Assembly: GCF_018873765.1 (NCBI RefSeq)
Contig: NC_057916.1
Coordinates: 25,281,001-25,345,000 of the forward strand
Length of the DNA stretch: 64,000 bases
Direction: 5' to 3'
Source: Telopea speciosissima
Lineage: Eukaryota > Streptophyta > Magnoliopsida > Proteales > Proteaceae
Shown: positions 1 through 11,700 of the stretch, piece by piece
How the letters are laid out: the number at the start of each line of letters is the position of its first letter
How positions within the stretch are numbered: the first letter of the stretch is position 1
Program-made: the position numbers and the translations under genes
Notes under the pieces: generated by a model
Seen by the model: only the letters and a program-made list of their open reading frames with translations
Database searches by the model: none
Told to the model about the DNA's origin: nothing

Positions 1-66
1 ATTTTTGGTTTCTCCCTTGGTTCCCTCCTAGTCAAGTACCTTGGCCTTCCCCTGATCCCTTCTAGG

Positions 67-1207
67 GTGACTGCGCACAACTGCTCCCTGATGCTTGACC
101 TTATGCGCAAAAGACTTCACCTTTGGAAGGGCAAGCTCCTTTTCTATGCTGGGCGTCTTGAACTGATCAGATCAGTCCTCCAGTCCACTTATCTTTATTG
201 GTCATGCATTTTTAGTATCCCCCAATCGATTATCTCAAAGTTGGAAGTGCTCATGTGTTCATTCCTTTGGAAGGGTTCTGAGACTTCCAGATTTCTTACC
301 TCCTGGGCCTCGATCTGTCTTCCCAAAGTGGAGGATGGCTTGGGTCTTAGGCGTATAAAGGACATCAATGCAGCCGGTATTTTAAAATTGATTTTTAAGA
401 TTGCCTCTAAGAAAAAAAGTATCTTGATCGACTAGTTCTGAGACTTCCAGATTTCTTACCTCCTGGGCCTCGATCTGTCTTCCCAAAGTGGAGGGTGGCT
501 TGGGTCTTAGGCTTATAAAGGACACCAATGCAGCCGGTATTTTAAAATTGATTTGGAAGATTGCCTCTAAGAAAAAAAGTATCTTGATCGACTAGGTCTA
601 TAAATTCGAAATGACTCTATTTGGACTGTCCCTATCCCTTCAGATGCTTCTTGGATTTGGAGAAAGATTGTGAAGTTCAGGCCCCTTTGCTGTCAGTTCT
701 ATTATTTCCTTGATTGATGATGGAGCCTCTACTAGGCTTTGGTCAGATCATTGGCACCCTATTGGTGTCCTTCTCCATTTGGCCGGGGATAGAACTATTT
801 ATTGTTTGGGCTCTGACAGACTGGCCTTGGTCTGTCTCATCATCCAGGAGGCTTCTTAGGTCCCTCCTTGCCCCCCCCCCCAGCTTGATCTCATCTGGTC
901 TGCTCTCCAAGCATCCGCAGAGCTCCTCTTTGCCGGGGTGACAGAACCTTATTAGATCTAGTGGTGAAGTTGTCATCTGGTGCAAGGTCCAAGCTGCATC
1001 CCTCGTCATAGCTTCACCCTATGGCGTGCTCTTCGCTGTTGTCTCCCCACGCAGGCTTTCCTTATTAGTAGGCACATCCCTGTGTCTCCCTGCTGCATCC
1101 TTTGCTGGTATGGGCTGGAAGATGTGGATCATTTGTTCTTCAGCTGCCTATTCTCCTTGAAGATTTGGTCATGGCTCCTTGCCTGTTGCTGGCTGGTTCG
1201 TCGATAG
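67..1207 (+). pseudogene. LINE reverse transcriptase C-terminus and zf-RVT segment, broken
   Basis: The coding remnant of the LINE. The 122-residue open frame at 67-435 covers the part of ORF2 just after the RT catalytic core; the YxDD catalytic motif would lie left of the window. The frame then meets a stop at the end of the first copy of a tandem duplication. Further pieces in other frames at 714-941 and 980-1207 give the C-terminal cysteine/histidine segment seen in plant L1 ORF2 proteins. Multiple frame changes and stops mean no functional protein is encoded. Confidence 0.75.
275..594 (+). repeat. 160-bp direct tandem duplication inside the LINE
   Basis: The stretch 275-434 is repeated at 435-594 with only a few base differences (for example gaggatgg versus gagggtgg, and atttttaag versus atttggaag). 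The period is exactly 160 bp, which is not a multiple of three. The first copy also carries the stop that ends the 67-435 frame. Confidence 0.95.
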
Positions 1208-1634
1208 ATCCTTCCATTCCATAGAGAATGGATTTGGGTGGACATGACCTTTGGAGATTCCGCTTTTTGTGACCTAGTGGGTAAACTTGCTTTTAGTGCT
1301 GCTATTTACCACATTTGGCTTGAGCGCAATCTTAGAAGATGAACTACCAATTCTAGATCTTTTCATCAGATTTGAGATTCCATCTCCTTTGATATCAGAA
1401 GCAAACTTTCGGCAGTTCCTTTTTGTTTTATTGACTCCCCCCCCCCCCAAAGAAATAGACACATTGTATCTTCTTGGAATTTCCTCTCTTAATGGTTATA
1501 ATTTCGTTGCTTTCTTTGCTTTTAATTTCTTGGAGCTTTCTTTGTTGTTCTTGTATCCCCTTTTGGGGCTTTCTCTCTTTGGTTAATGAATTTTTATTGA
1601 CCCAACCCCCCCCTCCCCAAAAGAAAAAAAAAAC

Positions 1635-2523
1635 CCGTACGTATTTGCACCCGTTTTATCACCGTACCTAAACTTACTAACTATGAACAAACCCACAAAA
1701 CTCAAACTTGGCTCTAAGGAGGCAGATGCTCACAACAATAGAAAATACCTCATTTTGCTACTCGGATAATGCCAAATGCTTGAACAACCAAGACGGTGCA
1801 TGCAATATCTAAGAAGGTATATGATTTAAGGGGATAAGATTGCTATACTGCCCTTGTACAAATTCCTTTATACAATCCTTAATTAGTAAATAGTGGGACC
1901 CACACAGACATCTCTCTCTCCTATTCTGACCATGTGGGCCCCATATATGCCCCATATGAATGATATCATTTTCCAACCCCTTATTGGTTGTTATGTGTAG
2001 TTCCTTCTTACACTTTCCTTGTAGGAAACCCTCTCCCATGATTTAATTTGACCCTAAAATCTAACTTATTGCCAGCTAGACTTTATATCATAGTATTTTC
2101 TTATTGACCTTATTGTGTCAATATATTTGTAACCCTACTTTTTTGCCCCTTGTTTTATTCTCAAAAGTTATTTAATGCGGTACTTAATATAGGGTAAAAA
2201 GGGTTTTAAAAAGTTGAAAGTCATGTAATGCAACTTTTTAATGCAATTTCAATGTGAAATGACAAATTTACCTTCATTGAAAAAACTGCATTAAATGTTT
2301 TTGAGACTAAGACAAAGGGCAATTAAGTGAAGGTGTCAAGTTCTAAACACACCTCAGAGGTGTCATACACTCCCTTACATCATATTTGGATATCTATCCA
2401 ACGGTTGGGATTGCCACATTACTCTTCCATGTGGAGTCGATGAGGCTTGTAATCCATTGATTGCATATTATAAATGTAATCTTTTGCCTATTGTTATATG
2501 ACTGGTTACTTTTTCTCTTCCAG
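1635..2523. other. Upstream region of MED7
   Basis: About 0.9 kb between the LINE tail and the first supported MED7 exon. It should contain the MED7 promoter and probably a 5'-UTR intron, because a good splice acceptor (polypyrimidine then cag) ends at 2523. I see no protein-coding sequence and no unambiguous TATA box. The stretch 1820-2040 is rich in short C/T runs and looks like degraded repeat sequence. Confidence 0.4.
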
Positions 2524-2740
2524 ATTGACCCCTGGTGGTGGCATTTAAACACAGTGGCAGGGACTCGGAGAGTGCCGAGCAGGGAAGAGTGCAAAGCAGA
2601 AAATGGCGGCCACTGCAACTTACCCACCACCACCACCATTCTACAAGCTTTACAAGGATTACCTTCAAGACCCGAAATCGGCTCCTGAACCTCCTCCTCC
2701 TATCCAAGGAACATATGTGCTTTTTGGTGGCAACTATACG
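2524..2740 (+). CDS. MED7: MED7 exon 1 with 5' UTR; coding part 2603-2740
   Basis: A splice acceptor (ttctcttccag) ends at 2523, so 2524-2602 is probably 5' UTR following a leader intron. The ATG at 2603 opens 46 codons that match the proline-rich start of plant MED7. The exon ends exactly at a codon boundary (ACG for Thr46) followed by the donor gttaga. Reading through that donor leaves the family sequence at once, which supports the exon end. Confidence 0.85.
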
Positions 2741-5700
2741 GTTAGATTTCCTTTTCTCATCTTTATGGTTAATCTCTGTTTAAACCTTTCATATCTCTCT
2801 CTCACATTCGAAGCCAATTCAGTTTAAACACTGACTTAGCCTCTTTTTTGCCCCTCGAGACGAAAACCACTGACTTAAAATTACCATGATTTTGTTGAGT
2901 TTTGTAACCCGATTTCATACTAAAAATTTACATCCATAAATACCAATTTATGAATTTCAGTTATTCTGTTAATGTTGGTAAGCTTCCTCAATGCACTGAA
3001 TATGTACCTGCTAATCGGATTAGCCCTGAAATCTTCAAACCCTTTTTATAGTCCTCACACTCTCCAGCCATTGTCGAATCTCTAGAGTTAAATTGACAGG
3101 GAAAAACAGCATGGCCATCCCAACATATGCCCTCTGCTTTCCCATGAATGAACTTTCTTTTCAATCAGCTTTATGTTCCGGGATGCGGAAGTCTCCTTTA
3201 ATTTGCCAAGTAAGGCAAATTCTCTAGGATCCTATCAAGATGAATAAAGTCTATCTATGACTTAAAACCTTGGATAAAAGTTAAAACACACCAGGAGGTA
3301 TGCTGAGCTTTTCAAGCCGTTTTTACTATGAGGACACTAGGACGTTTGTGTTTATTTAAGAGTATCTGAAGACTATAAGATTGAAGGATAATCTCTTGAT
3401 GGCACCAGTGATCATTACCACCAAGCTGATTGCCTGTTCATTTGTCTTCCTTTTCCAATCTTATATTAGTGATGTAGGAGAACCTATTAGAAGTTCCCTT
3501 TTTGTTGGATTTTTCCCCCTGGCAGACGAGAAGCCTTTTTGGTGGCAATCTGTTCATATAATGGGATTTGAATGGAGAGAAACCATAAAAATGAAGAAGG
3601 TAATTAAATAAACTGGGCATCTTACTTGAATTTAGCTTGAAATATTTTGAATTCATGAAAGTTTTTAGGTGGAACTGTAATCGGTGATTTACGAATTGCA
3701 ACCCCCACCAAAGAACCACGGCATATTTAAATGAAACTTTGTTCTTGAACTCGGACTATCAAAATCTTACACTGCATTGTCTCCGTACGATTTATGAACA
3801 TGGAAATATTCAGAACTGTATTCTGACCTGTACACTGAATTAGATAAATCCAATTATGTGCTAATAACATCCAAGTAAGCTGGCTGTAACATTCCTTGCT
3901 TAATTTGAATTGATATATTGGGCTTGTTGGAATAGTAAGTGGCTAACCTTTCTCATGAAACCAACCCATGCTAAAAGATCATTTATGACAATTGAAATTT
4001 TGCATAAAGAAAGTGGTGAGAATGAAACTCACTTTAGTGGAAACTTGGAAAGAACTAATTGAGCATCCTTATTTACCATAAAACTATTTTTTCTAGACTT
4101 CTTAAATTAAATATTATAATATGATATAATTTATAAATTATTTGCTTTGAAAATTTGTTTGGGACCCTAAGAAAGCTGTACTGCAGAGCCATGTAATACT
4201 CACTTCAAGTAATTCTTACTAAGTTACTAGAGGTCTTGCTTCCTGGTTGAATTATTTGATTGGCTGTGTTGAGAAGTGTAACACGATAAGGGGAGTGTCC
4301 CTATTGTGGTTGAGTCCATTATGGTTTCCTTTATTGTTTTATGTCTTTAATTGTTAGGAGTTAGGAGTCAGTTTCCTAGTCTAAGTTAGCTACTTATTTT
4401 AGGTTAGGTTTAGTTTCCTTTTCCTTTTATGATTGTAATGGTTTTTTTATAAATAAGATACTTGAGGGAGGAAGCAAACTAACACATGCGGCTCCTCCCC
4501 TTGCAGCTACTCTTCTCTTCTTCTTTCTTCTCTCTTTTCTCCACATGCCTTAGATTCCATAAGGATGGTGTTGATTAGTGGGGGGTTGTATATGATAAAT
4601 TGTTATCATATAGGGAGTTATTTAGAATTTGCTACTTTAATTGGCTCTTTATTTAATTAATGGATTTGGTGCTAATTGTAATTATCCATTAATAATTAAA
4701 TAAAGAATCTAATTAATACTTTCCCTATTAGATTCTGCTTCTTCACCTGTGTAGCACTTTGAGTTTAAACAGAACTGTCAGATTGAGAGAGAGAGAGTCA
4801 GACTCTCACTAGGGCTCTATTAAATATATCTAGGATTTAATTAAACCCTATTATTATAAATAGGGGACAAAAAATACGCAGAAGAGAAGCTCTCCACATT
4901 TTTGGAGCAGACACTCTCTCTCCTACGTTTTTGGTTTCTCTCTCTCCCTCTTGTGATCTCTCTTCTTCTTCTTGCTTCTCTCACCTGTGTTTGAGAGTTA
5001 GGGTTTGTGAAACCCTAGATCTGTGCTGAGGAGTTTGAGGGCATCTGGGATTGGCGTGTAGAACCTTGGTAGCACCATTGGAGGTTCAGATCTGTTTGCT
5101 TGGAGCGCTCATTGGAGGAAGAACCATTATCTATTGGAGGAGCAACACTTGAGGCTCACCAGGTTAGCGATTCTTTATTAATTCCTTCGTTCATTGATTA
5201 TTAATATTTATGGGATGCGAAAGAAACTCGAATCGATTATTTTCATGCGCATTCGAGTATGGGATGGATCCCTCTTGCCATGTGATGGACTAGAGACGAG
5301 TTTCTCCGTCCCTATTGTGATAATTAATTTTATGGAATGCAATAGGGAAGGAGAAACCCTAATAGGGATGCACCAGGGTTCCCATGGGCGACCATGGGAA
5401 ACCCTAAAATTAAAATGGGGCACCCATGGTGTTATACCGCACCCAGGATATAATTAAATATCATTTCTTCTCGTGACGTGTAGATACCGCTGCCATGTAT
5501 GCTGGTGACCTGTTCTCCATGATGGTCAAACCTAGCTACAAAATCGTTGACCACAGCACGGGTTTGCCTGTGGAGGAAAGATTCCTCAACCGCCAGTGGG
5601 GAAAGTTCGTGGACGGCGACTTCGTCGACTACCCTCCAAGTACCAGCCGGAAGCGAGGAGTTCAGGAGAGAGCATCCTGGACCGTCACCTCGTGGATATT

Positions 5701-8700
5701 TCGTTCGGTGATGAGCTTAGCGTTGCGTGGCGAAGGCTGTTCGGGGTCATGGGTAATAAACCATGACGGGGGGAAAAGTAAGTTCTAGCCTCAAGTCTTA
5801 TTAATTATTCTTCCCTTGGTAACCTCCCGAAGTGCGGGTCCGGGCTTGAACCGCTCGAGCTATTTCATGAGAGAAGGGAATAATTTAAGTTCGGGTCCAG
5901 CGTACCTTTAGGAAGAACATTGGGGACTTATACCCATCTCATATGAGCCCATCTAAGAATGGGCTTTTCCCTAATTAAGGTTGTGGGCAGGCCCACTTAA
6001 CCTATTGGCCCAATGGTGGGTTATTCCATCCACTTACCCACATAGGACTAATGGGTTGACCCATTAGGCCTCATGACCCATTTGACTTGAGGTACCCCAA
6101 ATACCCATTTATTATAAAAGAGAGGAGGAGGGGAGAGAACATTACTTCTTCTTCAACATCCTCTTCTACCCTAAATCGTGGAGGAGAGAAAGAGGAGAGA
6201 AAGAGAAAGAGGAAGGAGAGAGAGGCTTGGAGGAAGGTGGAGACCCCATCTCTTGGGCGAGAAATCGTGGAGCTCTCATCTTGGGGGTAGGTAAGCTTCT
6301 TCCTTCTTCTATTTTGGATTTCAAAAAGGGGTTGGGTAATGGGAGAGATTGACCTAGATCTCTCTTGGAACCTAGGGAGTAGATGGAGCTTTAAAGCCAA
6401 GCTATGGTGGAGTTAGTTCACTCCATTATGAGCTCTAATGTGAGGGTTCTCATTGCCAATTGGGAGATTTAAGGTTGGACCCTAAGGAGCTTAGGATAGA
6501 GTTTTCTAGAAGTCCTTGTGCTTTAAAAACCACTTGAAATGGGGTCCTTGGGGGAATCCTTCGGATTTTGGACCTGAAGGTGTGAGGGTTACATGTGATT
6601 TCGACTGCAAGAAACCCCACGAAACTACCTTCCGAGAAGGATTACGTGAAGGTCGGATTTACACTCGGATTCAGTTTTTCTGAAACCACATCTGCATCCG
6701 ACCTTGACAAAAATGGTCCTAAGCCCCTGTGAAGCTCGGATTTACACTTGGATTCAGTTTTTCTGAAACCACATCTGCATCCGACCTTGACTAAAACTGT
6801 CCCGGTTTCCTAGGATTTACATGTGGTTGCAGAATTTGGGCATGAAACCACTCCTGCAACCACTTCGTCTCTGAAACCTTATACTTAAGTGTTTATGGGA
6901 GATCTTTTGGGGATCCGTTCCTTTCGCTCGTTTAACCTTATTCTACTCTTTGTATAGGTTAAAATATTCACTTTTGTGGCTTATTGCTTGATCGAGGCAA
7001 CAACTGATAAACTGGGTGCTTGGCGTATACGTAGTGAGTGGGTTTGGTTGTTTGGGCTTGTTATTATTATTGCACTATATATTATGTACTCATTATAATT
7101 AATAAGCATGTTTGCGCATATTGCATAATTTTATATCTATTTGTTATAATGTTGATTGGTAATGTTGTATCTTGATGGGTCTCGGATGCGGTGGGTACGG
7201 TGCGAACCCCGAACTCTATAAACATTTATGAAGAAATTATGTTGAATGTCATGTTGAGCTGTATGCGCCGTGCCGTCTTGGTAACCAGGCACTAAACCGG
7301 ATGAAAAGTTGATGCGCCGGATTACCTCTCGGGACGATAGGACTTGCATGTAGTATATTGTGGCTAGGATTTCACACCCTTATGCTACGACCCTTACCAA
7401 CAGGGGTTTAGGTGTTGGGTAATCGACACCGGATTACGTGGAGGTGGGAGAGGCCGATCATGGTAGTATTGGTTATCGGGTCGCCACGAGTGGTCTTGGA
7501 GGCTTCGATCGGCGTAGGTCCCACGTGACAATTGAGGTTTCATTGTGGCGATAAGTTAAGTGACCCACAGTGTCTCCCGAGTTGTCACGATAGCATATGC
7601 CATTGACTTAGTTGTTTGTTAGGTGGAAAAATGAACTTAACATGTGCATGCATCATTGGACTATGTGAATTGCGTGTTTGTGCATTCCCATCCCCTCACG
7701 GCTCGGTGGAGCTAACCCCTCGTGCGCACATTTTTTAGATTATGGTGCGGTGACGGATATCTCGCGGGACTTGGAGTTCAGCCCTCGGGATACGATGAGA
7801 TCGGTGAGGAGGAACCGAGGCCGTGTTTGAGAACATGGCGCGAGGTGTCCTTGCGATGATTGTGCCTACGGGCCGTGAGGATATTCGGGACTCGATCCCC
7901 TTTTGATTACTTTTGAGGCTAAGGCCTATGGTGAAATACTTCTTGTAATACCATTTTTGATAGTTATTAGATGATCATTGGAAATGTAACTAATTCTTGT
8001 ATTTATCATCTAGCTTTGAACATCTTGTAACTATTCGATTTATACGCTTCCGCAATACTACGATCATTGGAATGTAATATTCCTCTTTTACGCATTCTAA
8101 TATTATATTGTGTTAATATTGGATATGATATGCGTTGGGACACCGTGTCGTGATCCGGGCGGTTTAGTAGGATGACACGCGTCGTCCTAGTCACCCTTTA
8201 TATGATATTATATTCCTTATGCGGAATAGGGTGTGTGACAGCGTGGTATCGAGCGAGATGCTGCACCAGCCATGATCTAGCGGAATTGTGATTTACTCTA
8301 CACAATAGGTTGCTAAAATAAAAGCTTCTAACAATGCATAATTGAATGTGTGTGAATGCTAGGGAGAAGGCTAGCTTAGGGAGAAAGCCGAAGACAATAG
8401 CAATTAATAGGCACAACAGTGGAAGGAAAAGACATGTGTATATATTTATAGATATATTCCTTAGGTTCAGCTGTTAATACATTTCCATAAGCCAAACGAG
8501 TGATTACAACAAAATTCAGTGAATGTAGACTTCAAATTCTTACAACCAAGAAAAAGAAAAATAAATTTGCTTGCATGGTAAGACAAAAAGCTAGGGGTCC
8601 ATTGAGAGCATGGTGGGAATGGACGGAGGTCTCTTGCTCCATCTCATCATCACTCTTGGGCTCGTCCTCTGTGCCCTCATCATGGAGGTAGGAGTGCAAG

Positions 8701-11700
8701 TCCTCCATCTGCTGCTCGAGGCTCTCCATGCGTCTGTCTGATGCATCGAGCCTAGTGTTCACTCCTTCAAACCCCCGAGCCATGCTTGGTGCTCATCCGG
8801 CCCAGAGTTGCAAGAATCTGTCGATGTCGGACCCACTAGGAGCGATCTTGGGATGAAGAGGCCGCATGCACGGCCGAGGAGGAGGCTCCGTGCACGAGGC
8901 TCGGCCCGTGACCCTCTGCTGGGACCAATGGCTCCCCATCACTATATGCATCCATCGCATCGCATCCTCGCCTGCTGCGTTACGATCTAGAGGTGGATCT
9001 TCGGTTAAGTCTTGATCCTCCTCACTCAAGTCAACTCCAAAATCTTTGGAAAATAGTAGTGAGCAACCTCCCATAGGGTAAATCTAAGTTCCTCCTGGGA
9101 TTTCGCCCCGCATGATCCATGGTCCGCATGATAATGTAGGGCAGGCAGATGGGAATGCCTTTGTAGAGGTGATAGGCCACATAGCCTACGAAGATGGAAG
9201 GCATGGTGCGGTGACCTGCTATAGGCACGATGTTGTGCTGCACAATCCGGCTCAATATCCTGGGAGAATTGGCAAAAGAAGTCTCAGGCACTTTCTTCTC
9301 GAATGCCCCACGTGTAAGCTCCCTGTATAACTCCCTGTATGCCTCTCTCCCGAGAAAGGAGTAGGGATTCTTCCATGGTGCGCTGTGATGGGTCTTCTCT
9401 CCCGAGATAGCTACATTGAGGATGCGCCAACCGTGCCCTGTGAAGGATATGGTGACTCCCTTGACATAAGAGAGGATCCGGTAATCTCGCGTGCCTAGGT
9501 TCTCGGTGTGCAGGTTGGCGTAGAAGTGACGAACGAGCTTGGGATAGAATGGCTCTGGAAGGTTGAGGAGGTTGGACCACCCCAGTGCTTCAAATCTCGG
9601 CCCTACCTTGTAGGCCTTGAGGTCTTCCAGTACCACATCTCTCCCCTCCAAGATACTCTTAAAGCGAAAGTGGTCTTGGTACATCTCCTGTTTCTCTAGG
9701 TCTTGGAACCATAGTGTATCCAAAGCAAGCTGGGGCGACTTGTTCGGCCCGTGCACGCCTTGTTCTAGGAGCCATTTAGATTCCCTAACCTGCAACCAAA
9801 GAAGGCCGAGAATACAGAAATATATTAAGTCCATGCTTGGATATTAAGGTCTAAGCAGATATACAATGAAACGAGACAAGGAGTTAGAACCTAGACCTTG
9901 ATTTCTACAACAGATTAACCAAATTACAGCAGGGAATGTACTAGGAAAAGTTTGTTGTGAATGGTCTAAGGAGTTAGGGAAAAGGGGAATGCATGGCCAA
10001 CATGTAGATGCAATCATAGAGGATAAAAGTACATGGCCACATTTATGCTTAGAGAGCATTATACAAGCAATTAGTTCAAACAAAGTTGGACTGAATTGAA
10101 AAAAAAAAATTATACTATGAAACCCAAAGAGGAAATTTTCAGAATTTGGTTGGAAGTTGAATGATATAGTACACAATATATATACATGGCCATAGTACAC
10201 CTAACACATGAAGTTTATACTAAATACCTAGTTCAAGCAATATATGGAGCTAAATTGTGGTAAATAATGCTTGAATCTCTAAAAGAAAATTCAGATGTGA
10301 TTCTTGAAGTTCCAATTTGCAAGAAATAAATAAGTAATGGCTTGAGACAACCCCAAATTATATACACCAAGCCTACCTAGCAAAACCGAACTTGAATTGG
10401 GCAAAAAGACATAGAATTTCGGTTAGGGTTTGGGGATTTCTCCAAAATCCAACCCAAACCCTTGGTGATGGTGCAAGATTGGGGGAAATGCCCCAACTAG
10501 GTTGCATATGAAGGGAAACGAAGGTAGGATGGACAAAAATCCATCTAAATAGCTAGGAGAAAACAAAAAAAACCCAAATCTTGTAAACCCGAAATGGATT
10601 TTGGGGTTTCTCCATAATAGAAGTCGAAAGGAGAAAGAGATAGATCGATAGAGAGGGAAGAGGGCATACCTGAACTCGATCGGAGCTGTTGTGCGTGGAT
10701 TGAGTGCCAAAAATCCACCTAGAAGGGAGAGGGAGCAAGGAACGAGTGCGGTTTTGGGTTCTCCAGAGCGTAGGGGGTGTTTGGAAAAAGAAATTTGGGT
10801 TTTGAAAGAGAGTTCGAGTGAGAAATCATTTTTGGGCCATGCGGTTTTACACTCGGATGCAAGATTTTGAATCCATTGTGAATCCATGATTCCGAGACCA
10901 GCCTTTGGTCTGTGAAGGTCGGATTTACACTCGGATGCAGCCTAGTGAAACCGCATGTAAATCCGACCCGGCGGAAAGGGTTTTTGACCCTGTTTTGCTT
11001 AACCAACTTGTTTCTAATGTTTATTACCCTCATTATTGCTTCCCTTACCCCTCGTGTAACCTATGTTTACCTTTGCAAATCGATTTTTGATTGGTTTGCT
11101 TAATATTGCTATTGTGCCGATAAGCGTGGTGTTGTTGTACGAACGGTGTGAACCATGGTTAATACACTGCGTCAAATGCCAACCGTTCTCCTGCTAGGGA
11201 AGAGGCCGGTGAGGCTTCGAATACGGTTTTACGGTAGCACCGCCAATTAATAATAATGCGGATGTCGCCGCGTTGTTGAGCAATAGGTTGCAATCCATGG
11301 AGCGAGAGCATAGGGAGGCGCAACAAGAGCAGCGCCAATTTATGCAAAACATGACGGCTATGTTCCAAGCCTTTGTTAGGGAAAGGCAGCCAGTGCCTCC
11401 TCTGTGCAAGTCAATCCTCCCCACACGCTTTGTGGGTTCTGCTGTACCTAGTGTTCCTCGGCTCAAGCCGGAATTCCTTTGACACAAGAGGTGCCAGCAC
11501 CTATTCTACCTTCCACTCGTGGCTCCTTCGGTCCAAGCGGTGACTCCGGCTTGGGTGGATCTTTGCTAGGTTATCGGAGAGATTTCGAAACATCGTCCTC
11601 CAACCTTCTACAAGATGGCCCATGATTCCTTTTTCCGGCAACATTTATAAGGGATCTTGAGAGAATCTTTGAAGTGATACAGATGCAATGACACGGACAA

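Larger units (their letters stand above)
1..1634 (+). mobile_element. 3' part of a LINE (non-LTR retrotransposon)
   Basis: This is the 3' end of a plant L1-type LINE running off the left edge. The reading frame at 67-435 shows the segment after the reverse-transcriptase core, with the typical RKRLHLWKGK and LSxAGRLELI-like stretch followed by an FLWKG motif. A zinc-binding (zf-RVT-like) segment follows near 980-1207, with LWRAL, CLPTQAFL and the C..C...DHLFF.C spacing. The frame is broken by stops and by a 160-bp tandem duplication, so this copy is dead. The 3' end is a pyrimidine-rich stretch, then a C-rich tract and an A-rich tail at about 1606-1634, as expected for target-primed insertion. 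The 5' part and any target duplication lie outside the window or could not be seen. Confidence 0.85.

Noticed and set aside
5495..5788. Open frame in the chromovirus LTR (also 16019-16300)
   Set aside because: It lies within the LTR, is not kept in frame between the two LTR copies, and has no protein family.
6087..6400. Paired open frames on both strands in the LTR (again at 16542-16905)
   Set aside because: Low-complexity purine-rich leader sequence. The frames arise from GGAGA-type repeats.
10423..10887. 154-codon minus-strand frame next to the antisense gene
   Set aside because: At the predicted donor (10669) this frame does not join in phase with the main antisense exon, whereas the overlapping shorter frame does.
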